NCBI GenBank assembly: GCA_003168355.1
Contig: PMSQ01000065.1
Coordinates: 1 to 33,925, forward strand
Length of the DNA: 33,925 bases
Source: Acidobacteriaceae bacterium
GTDB lineage: Bacteria; Acidobacteriota; Terriglobia; Terriglobales; Acidobacteriaceae
Reading direction: 5' to 3'
Part shown: one piece after another, positions 1 through 7,395 of the stretch
Numbering within the stretch: position 1 is the first letter of the stretch
Layout: each line of letters starts with the position of its first letter
Notes under the pieces: generated by a model
What the model was told of the DNA's origin: nothing
The model's input: only the letters and a program-made list of their open reading frames with translations
Database searches by the model: none
Translations under genes and position numbers: made by a program

Positions 1-631
1 GGCCGCGCTTGTAGGAGCTGTCAAACTCCGTGCCATTGATGAGCGTGCCGCGATAGTTGCAGACCACGGAGTCACTCGCCACAGGCTTCGCTCCTGTTCC
101 TGCTTTCAGGATCTTGTATTGCAGACCGCTGGGCAGTGTGACTACGCCGTCTTTCCCCTTGTTGCCGGCCAGAAAAGCGTCTCCTTCTTTCTTGTTCACT
201 TCGCCAGCTTCGTGCACCTTCGCTTCCTGCTTCTTGCCCAGTTCGGTCCTCACTTCGTTGAGCACTGCCTGCGCTTCGTCGTCGGTAAGCAGGGTTTTAC
301 CACCCGCCAAACCGTCTTTCAGGCCGCGCGCCAGAATAGCGGGATCGAATGGAACCGACTGCTTCTTAAGGCTGTCTCCCATCCTCTTTCCCGTATTCAT
401 TCCGAGGGCGTAACTAAATTTCTCTTTTTGCGTTTTGAGAGTAAGGGTAGCCGGACTCTTAGCCGCCGTGGCTGGCCGCTTCGCCGCGGGAGTCTGCGCC
501 TTGCTTGTAGTAGCGGGGGTTGAACTGGCTGGTTGATTCGTCGCGGCCGGAGTCTGCTGTGCCAGGGCATTGCCCAGCAACAGCATTCCAGCCGCTAATA
601 TACTTACCGCTGCAGTAAAGGATTTGTGCAT
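1..631 (-). CDS. FKBP-type peptidyl-prolyl cis-trans isomerase, Mip/FkpA-like (partial, C-terminus outside window)
   Basis: I translated this by hand on the minus strand from the ATG at 629-631; the frame stays open to the window edge, so the stop lies outside. The product starts with a signal peptide (MHKSFTAAVSILAAGMLLLG..ALAQQ), then an Ala/Thr/Pro-rich linker. A helical dimerisation region follows (KFSYALGMNTGKRMG, then LLTDDEAQAVLNEVR) that matches the FKBP N-terminal domain. The catalytic FKBP domain then begins (LPSGLQYKILKAGTG, then VVCNYRGTLINGTEFDSSYKRG-like sequence at the edge). Proteins of this family are periplasmic prolyl isomerases and chaperones that fold exported proteins. 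About 210 residues are visible; the family is usually 230-270, so only the last part of the catalytic domain is missing. No clear Shine-Dalgarno precedes the ATG. Confidence 0.9.
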   Translation of the reverse strand, partial: MHKSFTAAVSILAAGMLLLGNALAQQTPAATNQPASSTPATTSKAQTPAAKRPATAAKSPATLTLKTQKEKFSYALGMNTGKRMGDSLKKQSVPFDPAILARGLKDGLAGGKTLLTDDEAQAVLNEVRTELGKKQEAKVHEAGEVNKKEGDAFLAGNKGKDGVVTLPSGLQYKILKAGTGAKPVASDSVVCNYRGTLINGTEFDSSYKRG

Positions 632-702
632 GAGGTTATTGTGACATTGCCAGAAACATCTCGGCAAACCGGCTGGAATCCCTCCGAGCAACTATTCGGC
701 CC

Positions 703-726
703 GCCCGTCAGGATTTGAACCTTGCG
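703..726 (-). other. tRNA 3'-end-like fragment
   Basis: Read on the minus strand, this stretch gives CAAGGTTCAAATCCT, then two other bases, then CGGGC. The same 15 bases occur in the T-arm of the tRNA at 6701-6776, where two different bases and CGGGC also follow. There is no anticodon or D arm upstream, since that DNA codes for the end of the 741-1391 gene, so it is not a working tRNA. It may be a tRNA 3' remnant or a chance match to the conserved TTCAAATCC core. Confidence 0.3.
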
Positions 727-740
727 GGTATCCGCTAAAA

Positions 741-1391
741 CTACCGTCGAGAACGAAAATCTTCTGCTGGGTCCATGCGAGCGGCACGCACCCGCTCAAA
801 ATTCTTGCGGAGTTTTGCGGTATCGAATCCGTCGGCTTCCAGTCGCTCGATCGCGCTTCCGATGGCCCCCAGTCCCGCCACCCGATCCAGAACCTCTCCA
901 CGATGATCAAAGGTCGGATGTCCCGCATCTTGCGCAACCGCAAACTCGAACGTGCAACCGTTGCTGAACTGCCAGTCTCGATTAAACCAGACGGATTTTA
1001 TGCGAGTGCGGATCAGGGTCTCCCAGAAGAAAAGGTATTGATCCTGATCCCAGCCCGCTGCGTCGAATGGCGCCGGCGTTATCACCATTGTGTTGTCGCT
1101 CAAACCATCTCGTACGAATCTCGCGAACTCATTGGCTGCGTTGACGTTCACGCCTTTGATGTTGGCGTCAAACCAGGCCTCGCCCATTTGTCCCACCAGT
1201 TCGGATGCTGTCTTCACGTTTTGCCGGCGGAGCGCCTGAAACAGCCGGAGGCCGGAGGTGATCTCGCTACTGCAATAGATGGCCAGTTCGCGGTTCAGCA
1301 GGCAGTCGATCGCGGAAAAAACTATCTCGACCTCTTCTTTGTAGCGACGCGGGAAAGTGGAATTGCTGGGACTAAGGAACACCGTGGGCAT
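741..1391 (-). CDS. Hypothetical protein, weakly DUF4406/nucleoside deoxyribosyltransferase-like
   Basis: The product is 216 residues, soluble, with no signal peptide or membrane segment. I do not firmly recognise it. The middle (MVITPAPFDAAGWDQDQYLF, then about 20 residues, then WQFSNGCTFEFAVAQDAGHP) resembles the signature of DUF4406 and nucleoside 2-deoxyribosyltransferase-like proteins, in which W..S.G...E...A..G shapes the nucleotide-binding site. That match is by eye only. The ATG at 1391 follows an AAGG. The gene lies 76 bp downstream of nrdJ on the same strand, so the two may share a transcript; a nucleotide-related role would fit but is inference. Confidence 0.65.
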   Translation of the reverse strand: MPTVFLSPSNSTFPRRYKEEVEIVFSAIDCLLNRELAIYCSSEITSGLRLFQALRRQNVKTASELVGQMGEAWFDANIKGVNVNAANEFARFVRDGLSDNTMVITPAPFDAAGWDQDQYLFFWETLIRTRIKSVWFNRDWQFSNGCTFEFAVAQDAGHPTFDHRGEVLDRVAGLGAIGSAIERLEADGFDTAKLRKNFERVRAARMDPAEDFRSRR

Positions 1392-1467
1392 TTGCCTTCA
1401 ACCTCGATGAAAGTTGGGGACTTCGATCACGTGCCGGAAACGCGCGCCCTCTTCTCTTGATTCTCCG

Positions 1468-3291
1468 TCACACCGTACACATGCTGTAGCCGCAGGAGCC
1501 GCAGGTCTGGCAACCTCCCTGCATCATCAGTGGCTCTCCGCACTCAGGGCAACGCTCAGCATCGGCGCCAGCCTGCATCACCTGATGCGTCTTGCATCCA
1601 TCCCGGAATACCGTGACTCCTTTGCAGCCAGCCGTAAACGCAAGCCGATAAGCCGCAGCGATGTCCTCGGGCTGGGCGCTGTTCACTAGATTAATCGTTT
1701 TGCTGACCGAAGTATCCGTATTCCGCTGAAAAGCTGCCTGGATTCTAACATGCATTTCTGGCGGGATTTCGTGGGCAGTTGCGAACAGTCCAATCAGTTT
1801 CGCAGACGCTGCGGTGCCAGCCAGACTGCCAGTCGCGCGCACCACCTGTAGTACTGGCTCGGGATTGGGAACTTCCGAGCGCAGCATCTTGATCAGCTGG
1901 GGATGGACATCAATCGTCTTCGTGGACCCGATCACCGCGCGCCGATAGCTCAGGGCAAAGAACGGTTCAATGCCGCTGGAGCAGTCCGCAAGCAAGCTGA
2001 TCGTTCCAGTCGGCGCGATCGAAGTAACGCAGGCATTGCGCTGAGGAGGATGGCCTTCAGTCTTGAGGCGGCTTTCAGAAAAGTTCTGAAACGGCCCACG
2101 AGTCTCGGCGAGCTTGGCGGAAGCCAGCTTCGCCCGCTGCTGGATGAAACCCATCAACTCCTCTGCTGCCCCCACCGCGGTTTCTGACGCGTACGGTATT
2201 TCAAGCGCCACCAGCAGATCGGCAAACCCCATAATCCCGATCCCGATCTTGCGATTCCTCAGAGTGGCTTCCCTGATGGCCTCCACGGGATAGCAGTTGG
2301 CATCCAGGACATTATCGAGAAAATGTACAGCGTTCTCCACCCCCACGCCCAGCTCCTGGTAATCGATTGCGCCGCTATGCACAAATCTCGAAACGTTAAT
2401 CGAGCCGAGGTTGCATGACTCATAAGGAAGCAGCGGCTGTTCGCCGCAGGGATTCGTGGCCTCGAAGGAGCCGAGCTGGGGCGTGGGATTCGCGGCATTA
2501 ATTCGATCGTAGAAAAGAAGACCCGGATCCCCGCTTTGCCAGGCGTTGGCCACGATCTCGTCAAAGAGCGCGGCTGCGTTGATTTTCCCTCTATCCGCTT
2601 CGATCCCGTTGCTGTTCGTTGATGGAAAGCGTAAATCGATTTCTTGCTTGCGGTCTACGGAGCGCATGAATGCGTCGGTTACCATCACCGAAATATTGAA
2701 CGACGTGAGGCTCTCGCCATCGCTTTTCGCGTTCACAAACTCGTGAATGTCAGGATGGTCATACCTGAGCACCGCCATGTTCGCCCCGGCGCGGGTCCCG
2801 CCCATGCGATTGATCTGAGTCGAATAGTCATAGAGCCGCATGAACGACACCGGCCCGCTGGAAACTCCACGGGTCGAGCGGATGTAATCGCCGCGCGGAC
2901 GCAGATGAGAAAATGAGAACCCCGTGCCCCCGCCGCTCTTCTGAATCAAGGCGGTATCCCGCAACGTTCCGAAGATCGACTCCATGGAATCTTCTATCGG
3001 TAAGACGAAACAGCCCGCCAATTGCCCACGTGGCGTGCCGGCATTCATCAAGGTCGGAGAATTGGGCAGAAACCTGAGCGAGGTCATCAGGTCATAGAAG
3101 ATTTCTTCGGATTCGCCACGCTGGAAACCGCCGTAAAGGTCATCGACCGCGGCAATAGCACGCGCGACGCGCCGAAACAAGCCGGAAGGGTCTTCGGCAA
3201 GTTGGCCGTGCTCATCCCGTAACAAGAAACGCTTCTCGAGGACGGAAAGGGCGTGGTCAGTGAGTGCGGGTTGACTCTGGATATGCTGCAT
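1468..3291 (-). CDS. nrdJ: Adenosylcobalamin-dependent (class II) ribonucleotide reductase
   Basis: This enzyme reduces ribonucleotides to deoxyribonucleotides using a radical generated from adenosylcobalamin, so it works with or without oxygen. The 607-residue product has the N-terminal redox Cys region (QLAGCFVLPIEDSMESIFGT) followed by the Gly-rich QKSGGGTGFSFSHLRPRGDY. The active-site loop NPCGEQPLLPYESCNLGSIN lies near residues 279-298, and APTGTISLLADCSSGIEPFF follows further on. The C-terminal tail holds Cys581, Cys584, Cys594, Cys597, Cys600 and Cys605, a zinc-ribbon-like module carrying the thiols that re-reduce the active site. It is shorter than the 700-1000-residue forms that carry an ATP cone, which I do not see at the N-terminus, so allosteric activity control is probably absent. 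I saw no cobalamin riboswitch upstream. Confidence 0.95.
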   Translation of the reverse strand: MQHIQSQPALTDHALSVLEKRFLLRDEHGQLAEDPSGLFRRVARAIAAVDDLYGGFQRGESEEIFYDLMTSLRFLPNSPTLMNAGTPRGQLAGCFVLPIEDSMESIFGTLRDTALIQKSGGGTGFSFSHLRPRGDYIRSTRGVSSGPVSFMRLYDYSTQINRMGGTRAGANMAVLRYDHPDIHEFVNAKSDGESLTSFNISVMVTDAFMRSVDRKQEIDLRFPSTNSNGIEADRGKINAAALFDEIVANAWQSGDPGLLFYDRINAANPTPQLGSFEATNPCGEQPLLPYESCNLGSINVSRFVHSGAIDYQELGVGVENAVHFLDNVLDANCYPVEAIREATLRNRKIGIGIMGFADLLVALEIPYASETAVGAAEELMGFIQQRAKLASAKLAETRGPFQNFSESRLKTEGHPPQRNACVTSIAPTGTISLLADCSSGIEPFFALSYRRAVIGSTKTIDVHPQLIKMLRSEVPNPEPVLQVVRATGSLAGTAASAKLIGLFATAHEIPPEMHVRIQAAFQRNTDTSVSKTINLVNSAQPEDIAAAYRLAFTAGCKGVTVFRDGCKTHQVMQAGADAERCPECGEPLMMQGGCQTCGSCGYSMCTV

Positions 3292-3346
3292 CTTGGCTTT
3301 GCGGACTCATCTACGCCGCATCGGGGCGAATAATTAGCGAATGCAT

Positions 3347-3376
3347 AGCATAGCGCTCATGCCGCTTATCGGTCAA
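3347..3376 (-). promoter_or_regulatory. Candidate sigma-70 promoter for nrdJ
   Basis: On the minus strand, TTGACC (3371-3376) and TATGCT (3347-3352) are separated by 18 bp, roughly 50 bp before the nrdJ start. Both boxes match the housekeeping consensus at four or five of six positions. No NrdR-type palindrome was recognised beside it. Confidence 0.4.
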
Positions 3377-3506
3377 GATAGCACTAGGAGTTCGAGTGTA
3401 TCTCAGCGTACGGAGATGCTTATGTAGAGACAACCACCCTCGGCTGTCCGGTCGAGCGGAGCTCGCCCCCTTCTTCCTCAATGTCGCAGCGAAGAAACCA
3501 TGGTGG

Positions 3507-6500
3507 TTAACCCCCGCTGCATTGATCATCCTTTTTTGAACTCAGGTAGATGTTCTCGTTGAAGCCGTGCAGCAATTCTCCCAATACTTTAACTGCTTGA
3601 AGGAGGCTAACGCGGGTTTCAGCATCATCACACCATTCCCCGAGCATTCTGTCCTCGAATTCATAGGTGTTTCCGAGGAGCACCGGGTCGTTCGCAAAGG
3701 CATCCGCTTTCGCCTTCTCGGTGTCTGCCTTCTCCTTGGCCCGGTCAGCTCTATCCTTATCGCGGTCCGCCTTCTCCTTGTCAGCGTCTGCTTTCGTCCT
3801 GTCGTGTTCTGACCTTGCCTTATCGTGTTCTAACTGCGCCTTTTCGTGTTCTGCCTTTGCCTTTTCGTGCGCTTCCTTTGCTCTTTCGTGTGCTTCTCTT
3901 GCCTTATCGCGCTCTGCCCTGCTGCGGTCTACACTTTTCTGCCAGTCCTCTTGCGTCATCTTTTCCTTCAGAGTGTTCTTATCCTTCTCCGTGAGGGCCG
4001 GAAACTCCCATAACTTCTCAAAATCTTCCTGCTTGCTGAACGAAATGTGGATGGCGCCTTTCACCGCTTCGCTTCCAGAGCCGCGCCGGGGCCAGGGCAA
4101 CGGGAACATGATAAATGCCTCGTAATCGTCGTCTCGCAACTGGTAGTGGCTATTCAGATAGATGGTTTCTTCGTCCCCTGGAATCACTCCCTTTTTGTTG
4201 TCGAATAAAACGATATCTTTAATGATTTTAGCGTCGGAATAATCCTTCTTGTACCAGCGGATTTTTCCGGTGAAAACGGAGACCCATGCCACCGAGCGTT
4301 TGATGAATCCGGTGTTCGCGCTTCCAGGTGCTCGTGCGATGTAGAACACCTTCGACTGGTCAGCGGACATTACGCTTATGTTTACGCGAACGTTCCGCGA
4401 ATCCAGGATCCGGACTCTCTCGTCGGTATCAGGATGTCTGGTATGGGCCAACACGCGTTGCCGAATCTCGTCGTTCAAGTAGGTGCGCACAGATTGTGCG
4501 ACACAGACCATATTGCGTTGCTGGTCGATGATTGTTTTGGAAAACACCCGGGTCAACGTTTGGTTCTTGCCCTGAATCAAGTTGAGGAAGGTGTCGAGAA
4601 AAATCAGCAGCGTCGAGCGCAGCGATAAAAGCCAGTAGGCAATACGTAGCGCCCAATAGCTAGTCCAGTTCAACGAACTACTGATACGGTATTTGAACCG
4701 TACCCACCCAGATGCCCTCTCGGCTGGGAACGGAAGTGGCGTTCGTTGGTACTTGAGATGGACAATGGCGATGCGCTCCCGCACGGCCTCCCCCAGAGCC
4801 CGCACCAGGGCGCCTAACACCAGAATCAGAAAGAAAAAGATTACGAACCATACGACGTAAAATTCCTTGTCGTTCGCCGAAGGCTTGTTCTCCAACGACT
4901 TCAACACGCTCTCCGCGGCCAGACCTCCCAGGCCCGTAATTACCGTCTTCCCGAAATTGCTGGCGAAGGGTGAAGGCTCGTAGGCCGATTTGGATGCGCT
5001 GGTCTTGGTCTTTCCAGTATCGTTGTCCTTCCCACTGTTGGCAGAGTCCGTGCCGGAGTCCGATTTTTGACCGGCCTGGGGATTATCGGGAGACGGGATT
5101 TGCCAGACCTGGACAACGGTGAGGAATGCGGCGACAAAGGCAATGAGCAACACCGTCATGCGGTCAAGCGATTCCGCGGAGTCTGCCAACTCCCACAGCC
5201 ATGCTACAGTCCGCTTTGTCGTCTGCCACCATCCCCAACGTCCACGCCTTTCCTCCCTCTGGAAGCGGGTCCCCCTATCCGGCACGAAGTCATGGGTCTC
5301 TGAGCTGTACCAATAAATCGAGTATTCAATCTGGTCAGGCTCCAGGCCTACGATCGACAAGCCGCGTGCCTGGATGGGAGATGTGTCCTGATTCTTCACC
5401 GCGAGCGGCGGTGCCATGAACAACTTGCTGAAACCGGTTCTCGGATCGTTAACCGTGGACCAGGTGTACGGCGGCCGGTAGATTTCTTTGTGCGAGTCAT
5501 GCAGATGACCGGCCAAAACACCGGCCACGGAGTCCGACGCGATCACCTCTTCCCACTCCTCAGACAGCTTCTTGCTCACATTCCAGGTGGACCAGTGCGA
5601 TTGCGGACTGTCCGGATCTCGATCGCTGGTGAGCGGTATGGCATACCGCTCCTGTGCCATAGTGTAGGGATCGTCAATCAGAGGAACGTGGCTTACTATC
5701 AGCACTCTCTTGCCCAATTGGCGCGCCTGCTCCAGCAGGCTTTCAAATTTATCGAACTGCTTTTCCTGGTCGCCGGTGTTGGACTTTCTGTCCGTGTCTT
5801 TGTTCTTGAAGGAATACGAGGGGAAGCCAATCAATCGGTAGGATGTGCCCGCAATGTCCGCGTAACAAGTCGATGCACTGCCGTCGCTGAGGTAGCATCG
5901 CGTCAGGTTATGCAAACGCACGGTCTTCCTGGCGTCGTCAATCTTCTTCTGGACTTCATCCATAAATTGATTGAAGTAGATGAGTCCAGCGTCATCGGCC
6001 GTCTCGGATGCTATGTCGTTGTTGCCCGCAACCAGGTAGATATCCGGCACGGGACTCTTCCCTAACAGGTCGGCCAGTCTGCCAACCTGGTCGGCTCGCT
6101 TGGTGGCGTTAACCTTGTCCAGGCAATCCTTGGCTGCCGACGGCAGTTTCTCTTTAGGAATCGTGGCAGCAGGATTCGCGGCAGCAGGCAGGTCCGCGAT
6201 CGAACATGGCTCGACGCCGAAATCCCCCGTCAGCACCAGGAAGGAAAAGGTGCGACCGCCGTTCTCCAGCGAAGGCAGGCGCTGCCACATGTCGGACACA
6301 GCCTGTTCGTCGAGTTTTTCCTGAACCTTTCTCTTGTCCTCCGGGGTCGACACATCCAGGAATAAGTGAGGGTCGGTGGCGTGAACAAACCAGATAGCCG
6401 GTTCAGTTCCGGGACGCCGATGCCCGTCGGCACATCCCACCGTGAAAATCAAAGCAAGCACCGTTGCCCATGCGCACCCAAAGCTACCAAGTGATTTTTT

Positions 6501-6509
6501 GCGACCCAT
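3507..6509 (-). CDS. Membrane-anchored metallophosphoesterase with cytosolic GAF-like region and heptad-repeat coiled coil
   Basis: I start it at the ATG of MGRKKSLGSF (6507-6509), which has GGAG 11 nt upstream; a longer reading from 6569 lacks a ribosome site. The 1000-residue product begins with a hydrophobic export segment ending in Cys26, perhaps a lipoprotein signal. A calcineurin-like phosphoesterase domain follows with all its motifs: D46-x-H48, LTGDFG, AGNND (GNHD variant), SHVPL and AGHLHD. Next come one membrane segment (VLLIAFVAAFLTVVQVW), a polar linker, a second (FYVVWFVIFFFLILVLGALV) and a third hydrophobic stretch (WALRIAYWLLSLRSTLLIFL). The remainder is a GAF-like region (ending GAIHISF), a roughly 75-residue charged heptad repeat and a short C-terminal cap. 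I infer an extracytoplasmic hydrolase coupled to a cytosolic sensor or scaffold. The substrate cannot be read from the sequence. Confidence 0.85.
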   Translation of the reverse strand: MGRKKSLGSFGCAWATVLALIFTVGCADGHRRPGTEPAIWFVHATDPHLFLDVSTPEDKRKVQEKLDEQAVSDMWQRLPSLENGGRTFSFLVLTGDFGVEPCSIADLPAAANPAATIPKEKLPSAAKDCLDKVNATKRADQVGRLADLLGKSPVPDIYLVAGNNDIASETADDAGLIYFNQFMDEVQKKIDDARKTVRLHNLTRCYLSDGSASTCYADIAGTSYRLIGFPSYSFKNKDTDRKSNTGDQEKQFDKFESLLEQARQLGKRVLIVSHVPLIDDPYTMAQERYAIPLTSDRDPDSPQSHWSTWNVSKKLSEEWEEVIASDSVAGVLAGHLHDSHKEIYRPPYTWSTVNDPRTGFSKLFMAPPLAVKNQDTSPIQARGLSIVGLEPDQIEYSIYWYSSETHDFVPDRGTRFQREERRGRWGWWQTTKRTVAWLWELADSAESLDRMTVLLIAFVAAFLTVVQVWQIPSPDNPQAGQKSDSGTDSANSGKDNDTGKTKTSASKSAYEPSPFASNFGKTVITGLGGLAAESVLKSLENKPSANDKEFYVVWFVIFFFLILVLGALVRALGEAVRERIAIVHLKYQRTPLPFPAERASGWVRFKYRISSSLNWTSYWALRIAYWLLSLRSTLLIFLDTFLNLIQGKNQTLTRVFSKTIIDQQRNMVCVAQSVRTYLNDEIRQRVLAHTRHPDTDERVRILDSRNVRVNISVMSADQSKVFYIARAPGSANTGFIKRSVAWVSVFTGKIRWYKKDYSDAKIIKDIVLFDNKKGVIPGDEETIYLNSHYQLRDDDYEAFIMFPLPWPRRGSGSEAVKGAIHISFSKQEDFEKLWEFPALTEKDKNTLKEKMTQEDWQKSVDRSRAERDKAREAHERAKEAHEKAKAEHEKAQLEHDKARSEHDRTKADADKEKADRDKDRADRAKEKADTEKAKADAFANDPVLLGNTYEFEDRMLGEWCDDAETRVSLLQAVKVLGELLHGFNENIYLSSKKDDQCSGG
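3700..3927 (-). repeat. 21-bp-periodic coding repeat (heptad coiled coil)
   Basis: The DNA repeats with a 21-bp period because the protein repeats seven residues: HERAKEA, HEKAKAE, HEKAQLE, HDKARSE, HDRTKAD, ADKEKAD, RDKDRAD, RAKEKAD, TEKAKAD. Ala or Lys occupies fixed positions and acidic/basic pairs alternate, resembling KID-type repeats. Such tracts expand and contract by replication slippage, so length may vary between strains. Confidence 0.85.
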
Positions 6510-6700
6510 GGCTGTGCACTCCAGACGCGGTCGGTTTATACACCTGAGATGGTTGCAGGTTCCGGCCATTAAAGAAGATACGCCAGTTTCTTGTTACATT
6601 TTCAGAACAAATTACGCAATTATTCCTTGTCTGGCTGTAAATGACCCCGGTTTACGGGTCCATGCGCAAGGTACCGGTTGTGTTAGTTTAGAGAAATCCT

Positions 6701-6776
6701 GGGCCCGTAGCTCAGCGGTTAGAGCAGTGGACTCATAATCCATTGGTCCAAGGTTCAAATCCTTGCGGGCCCACCA
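6701..6776 (+). tRNA. tRNA with CAU anticodon, probably tRNA-Ile2 (lysidine-modified)
   Basis: The gene is 76 nt and folds fully: acceptor GGGCCCG pairs with CGGGCCC, the D stem is GCTC/GAGC, the anticodon stem GTGGA/TCCAT encloses loop CTCATAA, the T stem is CAAGG/CCTTG, and CCA is encoded. The anticodon is CAU. The 1-72 G-C pair rules out initiator tRNA. The variable loop (TGGTC) and T-loop (TTCAAAT) look more like the E. coli tRNA-Ile2 that reads AUA after TilS modifies C34 than like elongator Met, which usually has TTCGAAT. Elongator Met remains the alternative; the tRNA identity itself is certain. Confidence 0.95.
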
Positions 6777-6789
6777 ATGATTCACGAGG

Positions 6790-6815
6790 TTAGCGCACGC
6801 TTATTATTGCGCTAA
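6790..6815 (+). terminator. Stem-loop just after the tRNA, possible terminator or processing site
   Basis: TTAGCGCA and TGCGCTAA form a perfect 8-bp stem around a 10-nt loop, 13 nt past the tRNA CCA end. No T-tract follows, so intrinsic termination is doubtful. The rest of 6816-7021 holds no gene I can support. Confidence 0.35.
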
Positions 6816-7021
6816 GACGCGCTGCGACGGATTTGTGGCAGTTGCGCAATCTTCAATTATTACGTCTTCGGCGGATCGATTTCGCCATGTACTCACCCAC
6901 GCCTCAGGGCTCATGAACGTTCAAGAAATAGAGTTCCTTTCCTCCTACCCTGGCATCCAAAGGTCGTGCTCTCGTTGCGCAGGCTTGCTCTTTCGTTGTA
7001 AATTCGATTAAAGGACTTCTG

Positions 7022-7297
7022 GTGATCATGCGGTCCATCTCGAGACGAATCGGCTGGCTTACGCTGCTGCTGACACTCTGGTCGGCGCTGGCGTTTGCTG
7101 TGCATCATCATTCGAGTCAGGATGAGTCCGCCACTTGCCAGGTTTGCGTTGCGGCGCATTCCGCATCGCCCGCCACCGCGTCTCCAACGCCCAAGCCGGT
7201 ATTCCGTCGCGTGGTCCAACTCCGGCCACGGCCCACGGCTGCCAAGCAATACCTGATAGCTTTTGCCTTGTACATCCGCCCGCCTCCTGCGGTCTAA
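7022..7297 (+). CDS. Small exported His/Cys protein (DUF2946-like)
   Basis: The 91-residue product has a hydrophobic export signal (IGWLTLLLTLWSALAFA), then VHHHSSQDESATCQVC and AAH, then a Pro/Ala-rich tail with a short hydrophobic end. The HHH..CxxC..H pattern suggests metal binding, and it resembles the small DUF2946-type periplasmic proteins often found near metal or TonB uptake genes; that family link is by eye. I use the GTG at 7022, six bases after AAGGA; the ATG at 7028 is also possible. It lies 98 bp before the TonB-dependent receptor on the same strand, which favours a shared role. Confidence 0.6.
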   Translation: MIMRSISRRIGWLTLLLTLWSALAFAVHHHSSQDESATCQVCVAAHSASPATASPTPKPVFRRVVQLRPRPTAAKQYLIAFALYIRPPPAV

Positions 7298-7395
7298 AGA
7301 TCAGCTTTTATTCTGCTCAGGGCCGGTTCGTTCCATTGAACCGTTCCCTCGATCCTTTCGACCAAGATCTTTCGACCTATTTCTATGGAGGAATC

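Noticed and set aside
3292..3506. Possible cobalamin riboswitch ahead of the B12-dependent reductase
   Set aside because: I could not find the B12-box core or a matching fold; NrdJ genes usually lack one.
3311..3529. 72-residue open frame upstream of nrdJ
   Set aside because: No recognisable domain or ribosome site; it covers the likely nrdJ promoter and overlaps the end of the phosphoesterase gene.
3700..3927. Regular spacing suggesting a CRISPR or minisatellite
   Set aside because: The 21-bp period is continuous, in frame and codes for a heptad coiled coil, with no separate spacers.
6509..6569. 20-codon longer start for the phosphoesterase
   Set aside because: The upstream ATG lacks a ribosome site and would place polar residues before the export signal; the ATG at 6509 has GGAG.
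700..6776. Genomic island bounded by the tRNA and its partial copy
   Set aside because: The partial copy is in the opposite orientation, no integrase is present, and the genes between are ordinary chromosomal ones.
7135..7395. 87-codon N-terminal extension of the TonB-dependent receptor
   Set aside because: It overlaps the small exported protein gene, and the signal peptide and GGAGG site mark the start at 7396.
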